From: Anaeramoeba flamelloides
Lineage: Eukaryota; Metamonada; Anaeramoebidae
Assembly: GCA_027625915.1 (NCBI GenBank)
Contig: JANTQA010000042.1
Span: 6,522,001-6,586,000, forward strand
Length of the DNA: 64,000 nt
Reading direction: 5' to 3'
Part shown: piece by piece, positions 43,482-54,100 of the stretch
Layout of the letters: every line of letters starts with the position of its first letter
Numbering within the stretch: position 1 is the first letter of the stretch
The notes under the pieces: model-generated
What the model saw: only the letters and a program-made list of their open reading frames with translations
What the model was told of the DNA's origin: nothing
Database searches by the model: none
Translations under genes and position numbers: made by a program

Positions 43482-46400
43482 AAAATTCAAACAATTAAAA
43501 AAATTCAAACAATTAAAAAAATTCAAACAATATAAAAAAGAAAAACAATTTAAGCCCTAACACATTCTAATTTCTTAAACTGTTGATAAAACTGTTTTTT
43601 TTTTTTTTTTATTTGAGAAAGATCAATCAAGTTGTTTACTTATTGTTAATGTATAAACAAATTGTTAATACAATCTTTTTGTTCAGAAAAATTTCAGAAT
43701 GTAATTTTTTCAAGTCTAATTTGAATAGATTTTCAAATTTAATTCTTTTTTCTTTTGAAAATTATCTTCTTTCTACATTTTTTTTTATATTATAGAATAC
43801 ATTTTTTTTTTATTATAATTTTCTTTTATTAAATAGAATTTTAGAATCGTCTTGAGTTTAATATAAATAAACATTTTTTCAATTTAATTTTTTCCTTTCT
43901 GTTTTTATTTTATTTTTTTTTTTTTTCGATTGTAGAGACATACAAACTGAGCCAACACTGTCGATTTCACATTATATAACTGTTTATTAACTTTAAATAT
44001 GAACCTTTTGCAAATCTACTACCGGGATGAAACTTGATGAGAAATGTTAAATTTGGAATTAAAACAAAATTAAATTTTATCAAAGGTTAAATGAGGAAGA
44101 ATTTGGAAATTTGTCAAATAATTTTCTTTTCTAAGTAAACTTGGAAATAAGAACTAGAAATATTTTCAATTAAAGTGTTTTTTTGTAATTTTTACACTAA
44201 AGTAGGTAAATAAAAAAAATGATTATGAAAAAAATCACATACCAGATTTTTTATTGATAATATTCGTCTAATTGTTGTGTAATTTCTTTTATTTTCAATC
44301 AAATCCTTTTTTTAAAAATCAAACTTTTGAAATTATAACCCACTCACTTATTAGAATGATGATTAATGAAATTAATTTGTTCAAAGCACAATTCAATCAA
44401 TCAAAAAATGAGAATAAATTCTATCATTTTACAAACTCTAGCAAACCCTCTAAACCCTGATTGTTTTTCAAAAAAATTGATCAACTTATGCAATCAAAAT
44501 ATTATTTGATTATTCTAGATACACCCCACTTTAATGAAATTTAGGTAGGTTTCTTACTATACTCATCAAAAAATTGGTTATTTTTAAAAAGGATTTGATT
44601 GAAAATAAATGAAATTACACCACAATTTTCCGAATACCCACAATTAAAAATCTTGTCTGGGATTTTTTTCATGTCAGGTGTTTTTTATCCCTACTTTAAC
44701 AAGAAGATTTTTTGTTAACAATTAAATTCATTTCAAAAGAATAACATTGTCTAAATTTTCTAAATGGATATTGGTCTTTTCAAAGATCTTTTATTTTTCT
44801 ACATTATCTTTTAGAAAAATAAATAAAAAAAAAAAATACAAAAAAAAAAAAAAAAAAAAGAAAGAAAATCAAATGAACCAAAAAAAAAAAGTTACCATTT
44901 TGAAAAAAAAGTGAAACAGGAAAAAAAGTGAAACAAGGTTTTTAGTTGGGAACATTACTGAAAATTCAAAATAAGATCAATTCAAAAAAAGAATAAATAA
45001 ATAAATTAAGACAAAATGAAGTATTCAGCACAATAACATTTTTTTTTTTAATACTATCTTTTGGTATAGGTTTTTCTTTGATTGATCAATTATTAAAAAT
45101 TTGTTCAAAAAATTGACTATTTTTGAGATCTCCAAAACCACACCATCAATTTTGGTAATAAAGCCGATTTAAAGTGTGTTTGTTGGGTTGATTGAAAATA
45201 ATATAATGTATTATTATTTGAAGTTAATTGGTTTCTTCCATTAATTGATTTTGCTTTTTGTTTTTAGTAATTTTCGCAATTAAAAACCATGTTGAACTTT
45301 TTTTCCAAAATGGTTATAACTGTCAAATCTAAAACCCGGAAATTTCTGAAATCTGGTAATTCCATTTTTCTGACCAATAGTAAATATTAGTAAAATGTCA
45401 AAAATATACTCTCATTTTACAGACAAATAATCCAATTAAGGAGCAAATTATAACCGTTCCAATTTTTGTATTGATTAAATATTCTGAATCCATTAATTTT
45501 AACTCTTTGGTGAATTCAGAAATCAAAAAAATCCAAAATTTATAAAATTAATTGAGAAAATTACTGAAAATTGAAAATCAAATTTATTGCGATTTCCCCT
45601 TTAGATGAATTCCAAAGTTATTAGGAATCATCTTTATAAGAATTATTTTGTTATTGTATTTATGAAATAAGAGTTTTATTTACTTTATATCTTTCTTTTA
45701 ATATTTTTTTCAAAATTTTGAATTTCTATTGGGAACCTTACAGGATTTATTTATTTACAAAATGGTTTTCATAATTTCATGAAAATTTTCCAATAATCAA
45801 ACACCTCTCTCAAATTCAAATTCTCTCAAATATTTTAAAAGTATGAAAATGTTTTTTTATTTTGTAATTTAAAATCAAAAAGTAGATTTTCATTTTCAGT
45901 AATTTTCTCAATTAATTTTATAAATTTTGGATTTTTTTGATTTCTGAATTCACCAAAGAGTTAAAATTAATGGATTCAGAATATTTAATCAATAACCCAA
46001 TTGGAAAGGTTATAAGTTGCCGAGTAATCGGGTTATATGCCAGTAAAATGAGAGTATATTTTTGACATTTTACTAATATTTGCAATTGATCAGAAAAATG
46101 GAATTACCGTGTTTCAGAAATTTACGGGTTTTAGATTTGAGAGCAATAAAAAATTTGAAAAAGCAAAACAAAAATTAGAAATTACAAAAAATAATTCTGA
46201 TCTTAAAATTTGAAAATTTTTTTTTGAGAAGCATACTGGAATAAATCCTCAAAAAAACTTTCCTTAAAATTATAAAGTGAGATAAAATATTTGAAAAATA
46301 ATCTATCTTCTATAGTTCCATTACTCGAAAATAACCAAGGCAATCAAATTGCCACCATGCTCTCCTCATAGTTTTTCTTTTAATTACAGTTTTAGTATAA

Positions 46401-47082
46401 TAGTAAAAAAAAAAAGAAATAATAAAGAAAAAAGTTCATGTCAATAGAAAACACAGAAACTCGATGTTTCTCAAATGAAAATAGAAAACTCTTTCAAAAA
46501 AAAAAAAAAACAATAATCAAATTTTAGAAAACAGATTTGCTTGGTGGTTTATGTGTCTTTTTTATTTTTTAATTTTCGGGATGTAAACACTTTCAAAAGA
46601 TGTGAATAAATATTTGTGATCACTTCGATTGTGTTTTAGCTTTTTCAAAAAGTGTTAGATTTGATTTTAATAATTTTTTTTGGAGATACAAAATAGGAGT
46701 AGTAAAGTCTTTTTAATAAAGTAAACAAAAAAATTTCTATAAAAAGTCCAGAAAAAAAGGTATCTGATGGTTTATTAACTATTTTATAGATACTTTTTTG
46801 GTGTTCACACTTTTTCCAAACGACGGTGCCAAGTCACCTTAACCCAATCAGAAAAAGAATAAATTTTTTTGCTTTTCAGATCGTTGAAAAAAAGTGTTAC
46901 CAAAAAAAATATCAATAATGTCCTGAAAATAGGACAACTGAAGTTTACAAGTTGTATTAAAGATAGTTCTAAAAACTTTTTTGTTTACTTTTTTAAAATG
47001 ACAAGACTTGTTCCAATTCTGATTGTTCTTCTTAACCATTGGGCTTCTTTCTGATTGTGCCTTTTCTCGTATCAAGGACGAA
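43482..47082. other. 3.6 kb gene-free interval
   Basis: An AATAAACA about 385 bp after the ENTH stop may be a poly(A) signal. A repeat at about 44900-45250 resembles 52930-53250 ('AAAGTGAAACAGGAAAAAAA'-type words and an AT-rich core). The long-arm foldback P3 lies at 45322-46142. Nothing else recognised. Confidence 0.45.
45322..46142. mobile_element. foldback element P3, about 820 bp with 265 bp arms
   Basis: Left arm 45322-45590 and right arm 45882-46142 are inverse over most of their length: 'CAAATCTAAAACCCGGAAAT' / 'ATTTACGGGTTTTAGATTTG', 'AATATACTCTCATTTTAC' / 'GTAAAATGAGAGTATATT', 'TCTGAATCCATTAATTTTA' / 'TAAAATTAATGGATTCAGA'. The 290 bp centre has no ORF. Confidence 0.85.
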
Positions 47083-47775
47083 TCATTTTTTTTTTTGGTT
47101 CAAAATTTGTGCAAGCCAAGATCCCAAATCATCCAGTTCCTTCAAGATTATTGAGTGTTGCAAGCCATTGTACAAGTTAAATTTGACATTGACACCTAAT
47201 TTTTTCAGTTTCTCATATGATGATTTCCCCCATTCAGTAAGAACAACGGGATCCGAGTCGCCATGGCACATCAAAACGGGTGTTTCTTTGTTAATTCCAC
47301 AAAGGTCCTTCTCGATTCCTTGTTGCTTGATCAAGTATCCTGAAAGCATCGCAACAGCTGCAATTTTCCTCTCGCACCTTCTCATTGCTGTGAAGAATGA
47401 AAGGGCGGCGCCTTGACTAAACCCAGCAAACACAAACTGAGGATCAACATCCTTCTCAAACAGCTTTGATTCGCTTTCCATTAAACGGATCAAGCTTTTT
47501 GCACTTGATTCCAAATATTTAGGCTCTTTGGTGTCTCTTGACTTTAAAGTTTCAATGTCATACCAAGCGTTCATAGGGATGCCCATATTTAATGTGACAG
47601 GGATCTTTCCTGCAGTTGGCATCACAAATTTGGAGTTTGGTAGTTTATTACGTAAATATTCTGCAATTGGGAAATAGCTTCTTCCAATATCTCCTAACCC
47701 ATGGAGAAGGAAAATGGTGCTTTTGTGTGCTTTTAAAGCGGGTAAAGACAGAAGCTTTCTTGTAATTCGATTCAT
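47083..47775 (-). CDS. acyl-protein thioesterase / carboxylesterase, 230 aa
   Basis: Intronless, ATG at 47775 (the open frame reaches 47796 only through a TTG). Family: APT1/LYPLA1-type alpha/beta-hydrolase, which removes palmitate from cysteine thioesters of membrane-associated proteins and can act as a lysophospholipase. Motifs: HGLGD at 25-29 (oxyanion loop), GFSQG at 118-122 with nucleophile Ser120, Asp175 in HGDSDPVV, His207 in GLQHS. The complete triad and a length equal to human LYPLA1 (230 aa) argue for an active enzyme. The DNA is visibly less A+T-rich than its surroundings, with no simple-sequence runs. The N-terminus MNRITRKLLSLPALK is somewhat longer than in animal APT1 and basic; targeting is possible but unproven. 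No close neighbour within 3 kb. Confidence 0.92.
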   Translation of the reverse strand: MNRITRKLLSLPALKAHKSTIFLLHGLGDIGRSYFPIAEYLRNKLPNSKFVMPTAGKIPVTLNMGIPMNAWYDIETLKSRDTKEPKYLESSAKSLIRLMESESKLFEKDVDPQFVFAGFSQGAALSFFTAMRRCERKIAAVAMLSGYLIKQQGIEKDLCGINKETPVLMCHGDSDPVVLTEWGKSSYEKLKKLGVNVKFNLYNGLQHSIILKELDDLGSWLAQILNQKKK

Positions 47776-48929
47776 TAAGCAGATAAAAAGAAACAAAAAT
47801 GAAATTAGATTTCTTGGTCTATTAATTGCATCAGTTTAATATTTGGAAGATTAAGCTGAGAGGATAGTTCCCCCAATACACTATTAAATACAATTACTTT
47901 CAACATAATATTTTTAGTTGTTGAGAATTATTTTTGAGTCGAGATATAACAGTTTTTTAAAACATTCTCCAAAAACAAGAAAAGTAAGAGTCGATCTTTC
48001 ATAAACATTTCAAAATACGATGTTTGTGATTCAAAAAAAAAGTACTTTAATATGAAAAAAATTATTTGGAAAAGCAAATTTTTTGATATTCCCAAAATTA
48101 GATTAACTTTGAAATTATCTTCTTATTTTTTCTTAGATTTCAGAAATACCTTTTCATCAATCTGACTAATTTGTAAAAATGAGAAAAGGGAGTAGGGAAC
48201 ATAAAACCAAAATTTTCACTTTTTGACAATTTCTCAAATGGAATAAGTAAAAGGTTTGCTAACTTTTGATTTATTTTTGAATTAATGTAATAATTATTCT
48301 TTTCGACTTACAATATTAATTTAGCATTTTTGTTTCAATTCCGAATCAATTTTCGTAAAATGTGTAATTTTTTAAAAGTATGAGTTTCTATTAGATAATG
48401 ATTAAATTCAAAATCATGATATTGGCTTTCATACCAGAGTTGAAAATTAATTTTAATTTCATATATATTAATTTTGAAAGAAATTTTAACCTATTTTAGA
48501 ATTATAAAAATTATAATTTGATCCTACAAATATCTTCAACACAAAAATTAATTTTGAAAAATGAATAAAAAGAAAAAAAAATAAACCAATGATCAGATCA
48601 AACGATAATTTTTTTGTGGTTTTAGATAATTTAAAGGATTGAATGAAATTTAATATAAATAATAATTATCAATTATGGAATATTCATTGAACCTCAACTA
48701 AATAAACTAAATTTAATAAATTTTTACAAAGTTCAAAACAGTATCAAGAATATAAATATTAACCCTTTAAATTTAATTTGGAAATAAAATTGTTTTTTAT
48801 AAATGATTTTCATTTTTTGTCTTTTCTATTTTGTTTTTTATTTCTTCTTTTACAGTTACATATTCTGTTTCTTTAGATCTGGATTTTTTTTTAATGTACG
48901 ATAAAAGGGTAATGTTGAGTTTGTTAAAT

Positions 48930-49580
48930 TTGAAAATCAAATACAATTAGTTGATGGTATTTAATCATTTGACCAATCAATAATTTTTGGTTAAATTTTA
49001 ACAAATATACTAATACTTTTTGGAACGCTCATTTCATCATTTTGGACACACCAATTTTTTTTTCGTATTATATTTATTTATTTTATTTGGATAAAAATCA
49101 TTATATATATAAAAATATACTAGGTAACTTAAATGTTGACTAAATTTTTGGTTTTTGAAAATAAAATAAATTTTTTAGAAAAACCAATTGAGTTTAAACT
49201 GATTCAAAACACTGTGTCTATTTATATACTCTTTGAATTATGTGCCACAAATTTAGTCACTTCAAAAGTCTCTCTTTCCAAACTACGTGTTGAAAACTTA
49301 GTTCTTAAGGGACTAATATCTATTATTTTATTTTTTTTTTTGACTAATTTCCAAATAAGGATTCCTTATCTAGAAATATGTTTAATATTGAAAATAAACA
49401 GGATTTTTCAAATCTGAGCAATTGAAAAATATTTTCTCTCAACTTCTATTAAATTTCTGTAAAAAAATTTCACAGAGATTAGTTTTGTGACCACAAATTC
49501 AAAAATACAACAAATTGTGATTTTTTTGGTCTATTTTTTGTTTTAAGGTATGTTCAAATTCTTTTAAGGGGGTTTAGTAT
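48930..49580. mobile_element. R3 repeat, copy 3, interrupted by an M2 MITE
   Basis: Shares 'AATCATTTGACCAATCAATA', 'ATTTCATCATTTTGGACACA' and, after the M2 insertion, 'GGTATGTTCAAATTC'. The alignment with 38130-38450 is broken only by 49305-49484. Confidence 0.6.
49305..49484. mobile_element. M2 MITE, copy 3
   Basis: 'TTAAGGGACTAATATCTATT' at the left, a worn right end around 'CACAGAGATTAGT', and the core 'AATTTCCAAATAAGGATTCC' and 'ATTGAAAATAAACAGG' shared with copy 2. Confidence 0.75.
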
Positions 49581-51183
49581 GAAAAAAAAAAAAAACTAAC
49601 AATTTGAATATCCCAGAATAATACAAATCATTAGTTTCATTCGATATTTTTAATTTTCTTCTGTTAAATAATTTTCTTTAAGGAATTCACACATAACAAT
49701 TAACTTTTCCAATTCAAAATTTTTCAGAAAAAGATTAAAAATATAACGATAGATCTTAAGATTCTGAATCATTTCTCTTTTTTTTATTTTTGATCTACAG
49801 TGATCAAAATAATGCATGCCAAACAACTATAAGGTATACGTTTTTTTCTTCTTGTTACAATAGCAAATCTAATTTACTACCAAATAGTATACCTGAGCCC
49901 AAATCAATTTTGAAAATCAATTTCTTGATATTTTTAGTAAATTTTAAATTAAGAATGCAATTTGTTAAAATTTTGAAAAAATTTTCTCAGCTTTTATGAA
50001 TATTTCTTGTTTTTTGATGAAGGATAAAAATTCTATTAAAAATAATCAATATTTTTTGATATATAACTTTTCTTATTTGATCCTTCATTTTTAGAATTTC
50101 TTTTTTAAATAATAGAATTTTAAGAAATCAATACCATTTTTATTTAAGGTTAATTGTCTATTCCTTTGTTCGGTTTATGTGTCGTCCTTCTATAACAAAT
50201 AAATACGCTTTTTATTTTGAAACACAAATTCAAACTATTCTACACATATTATTTTGACAACAGTAATCCATTTATATCATTTTGAATTTGAGAGTAAGTC
50301 CTCTTCAAATTAGAGTATAATACCAGAAGTCAACATTTTCATTTTATTCTTAATTATAAGTTGGTACAGAAAAGTGAATTGTTAATTTTGTTGTAACTTT
50401 GTTTGATTTTTAGCTTTTAAATTACCCCTTTCTTACAATTAACAATTTTTATTAGATTTTTTCCCACATAAAATAAAATTGGACTATAATAGTATATTGA
50501 GATAGGAACAAAAGGTAAACCATTTTATATGACTCAAAGTAGATGATATAATACAATGTAACGCTCTATTCTGGTATTTAATGTAAATGACACAAAAATA
50601 TAATCATATTTTTTCAAAAAGATTAATTGAATCCGAAATATCAACTTAACACAACCAAAGTAAAAAATATTGTTTTTTAGATCCTCAATGGAAATGTTAA
50701 AAAAGTCAAAATTTTGACTTTATGTTGGCTACTCCCTTAACCTATAAACCTTCCAGAAAAAAAGAAACATGTATTTTAATTTGCAAACACATCTTTTACA
50801 GGGTATGAATAGATTAATTTAGTAAAAGCTCCATAAAAATTTTACCTGATAAAATAACTTTTTAACTCCTCACGAATTAACCTTTAACAATTTAGAAACA
50901 TCTTATTAATGAAACCCAGGATGTGAACACTATTTAAGTCTGGTTTAACAAAGATGTAATTTTTCAGACTAAAAAATGATACTCCTTCAAAGTATTTTGA
51001 CCATATTTGGAACCATTATTATCTAGGCATATGTAAAGGGAATTTTAAGCCACTTCTGTAACATAACATAAACCTTAAAAAATTTGCAATTTCATTTTTT
51101 GTTAAACCAAGATCTTCAAAGCAACCTTTTTTCATTTTATATATTTTCAAAACATTTTGGAGATAGTTTTCGCCTGGTAACAA

Positions 51184-54100
51184 ATGACAACCAGGGAAAC
51201 AGAATCCCAGTCAATTGGTTTACTGGTCAAAAGAAAGATCAAAGAATGTATTGAAAAGCAATTGTCTGTCTTAGATTTGCGTGACATTGGGTTTGACACC
51301 TTACCCAATGAGGTTGGTGCGATGTCTGATTTAAGATGGTTGTACTTGGGCCGTAATTTTTTAAAAACAATACCCTCTGAGATTGGCAAGTTGAGCAAAT
51401 GCACGTCGCTTCTTGTAGAAGAAAATGGGCTTGTCACAATCCCATTAGAAATTGGAAAAATGAACAGGCTAATGCTTTTATCATTATCAAAGAACAGCTT
51501 AGGCGAACTGCCGAATGAAATAGGTTCCTTAATACACTTGAAGGAATTGAGGCTTGATCAAAACAAACTGACAACACTGCCAAAGACCTTTAAAAAATTA
51601 ATCAGTTTACAAATCCTGAGTTTGTCAAACAACAATTTTAAAAATGTCCCAGGATGCGTTCAAGAACTCGGTTTGCTTCGTGCTCTTGATCTTGGATCCA
51701 ACCAAATTCACAAGATTCCAAGGTGGGTTTGTGATTTGTCTTCCCTTGAAGAATTGTCAATGGCTAATAACAAGATTAATTCAATTTCCGAACAAGTTTG
51801 TTGAATCAATTTTTTTTTTTTTGTTTTTTTTTTATTTTTTTGCAATTTTCCTTCTTTTTTGTTTATTTTTAAATTTGAATGAAAAAAAAACAAAAAGATT
51901 TTGATTTTTTTTCTTTTCAAATTATTGAAAAATCATCCAAAACAAAATTTAAAAAGCTTTATTAAAACAAATTATGTGAATGTACACTCTTGAGAAAAAT
52001 AAGGAAGGAGGAACATAATTTCAAAAAAAAAAAAAAAAATCAACAATAAAAAAAAATTGAATTTCTTTTTTTTAATTTATGGTTTTATGACAAAATTGTC
52101 AGTAACACAACGTAACAGAAATAAAACAATGTTTAAAAATACTTGCCGATCTCTTTTCAGTTGTATGTTATATTTTATTTCACTCACTTCAAAAAATCTC
52201 ATGACTTTTACAAAGCTTTCTGTCATTTTCATACTTTTAAACAATTTCAAACACTTTGTAAACCCTTTATACACTTTCCAACACTTTAAAATGGTGAAAG
52301 GCTTTGTAAATCTTCAATTTTTTATCATGTTTGGTTGGAAATTTGATGGAATTTGAAATTTAAATGGTTTAAAATTTTAACTCATTACCATTTTTCAATT
52401 CTTCAATAGGGTTTTCATTCTACCAAAAATCTATCAATATATATATATATATATATAATAAAAAGGAAACAAGGAAACAAAAAGACATCAGGAATTTCAA
52501 TTATATACTTGAAAACTCCTTTTATTAGTAAAACAATAAGGTGGGAAGATGAATGAAAATATCTTTCCAATTATTTTTTCAATATTAAAAAAAATAAGTA
52601 AATTTAGCGCTTTTCAAATTTATCTTACAAATTTCTCAGGCTATTTGTCATTGAATTTTTTCATTTCAAAATTTATCAATACCCCTTGAATCAATTACAA
52701 TGAAATAGCAGAATTTGAATCCTAGTTCGGAAAAAATTTTTTTACTTCATCATCATCTTCTTTGTTTATCTATATTTATTGCTATGGATTTTCAAAGAAA
52801 TTAATGTTTTATTTAATTCTCTTATTTTGTTCTAGAAAATTTAATACAGATTATTTATCTATTAACCTTTAATGGGTGAAACTTTAAAAATCATTTCATT
52901 TTATTTATTAAAAATTGCTTGTTTATTGGAAAATCAGATATTTATTGTTGTAGAAAAAAAGTAAAACAGGAAAAAAAATTCCAACACTGTTTTTAATTAA
53001 AAACATTAAGAAAAGGGAATGTAAGATCACAGAAATCACAGAAATCACAGAAATCACAGAAATCACAGAAACCTGAAAATGAAAATTAAGTGCAAAATCC
53101 ATTCAAAAAAGAAATAAATTAGCTACAAAGAATAATCCATTATATTATTTTCAACCAAACCAACAAAAAAACAATTTAAATCTACTTTATTTTCGAAACC
53201 AAAGAGTGGGTTTTCGAGATTCCAACATCTTTAAAATTAAATACAAAGTCATTTTAAATAAACTTTGTTTCTGTCAAAGGTGAATATCCAAAAAAAAACA
53301 TTTTTTTTCAAATATCAATTATTTTTTATAATTGAACTTTGAAGAACAAATAAGAAATAAGTAGAATAATATAAATCAGAGAATAGTTGAAACCCGTATT
53401 GAATAAAACTAAAACATCAATATATTTTCTTAAAAACAGAAAAACCAAAATCTCTTAGGTTACCGATTGAGAAAAACTAGAAGGTTCATTTTGATCTCAA
53501 TTATTGAAGATCCAAATAAAATTCCCAAAGAAATACATATTATGATTTCTCTACAATCATTTTTACTGTTTCAATAATATTAGAATAACACTTTTTTACC
53601 AAGCGACTATCGATCTTGCAATAAAAAAATAATTTGCAACTGAATTATGTAGAAATAAAAATCGAAAAAAAAAAACAACATATGAACAAATGATTTAAAT
53701 TTTTAAATTTTCAAAATAAATGTTTTTCCTCGAATATCCATTCAAACCCTTTATACACATGTAATTCACCCACCACAACTATTCACCGTTGTCTGGGAAA
53801 TGGTTTATATAAACAATTTCCCATGCAAAAAACCGTTACGTTATAGTAGAGTGTCCTATAGTGTAGTGTAGTGATTGGTTTATTTTAATTTTTTTTTTTT
53901 AATTTAATTACCTTAATTAAAACCTTATAAAAATTAATAACGTTTGTTTTGTTAATTTAAAAGAATCGAAGATTATCATCATTGATTGTTCTAAATTCTT
54001 TTGAATTACCAAAAGCCAAACGACTAATTTTAATGAATCAAGAAAAATCTCTATTTTTCCTATTCTTTTGAATTCTGAAAAATTTCCGTTAGATTTTCGA

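Larger units (their letters stand above)
47776..51183. other. 3.4 kb gene-free interval
   Basis: Holds R3 copy 3 with an M2 MITE inside (48930-49580). Nothing recognised at 47800-48900 or 49600-51180; the last 150 bp precede the LRR-kinase start codon. ORFs at 49133 and 49790 run through repeat DNA and lack support. Confidence 0.45.

Noticed and set aside
47039-47416. Plus-strand frame opposite the thioesterase gene
   Set aside because: The minus strand carries the complete catalytic triad and family motifs; the plus frame has none.
51184-51804. Stand-alone 206-residue LRR gene
   Set aside because: The last LRR would be cut off mid-repeat, while the 23-residue period continues exactly in the exon at 54457.
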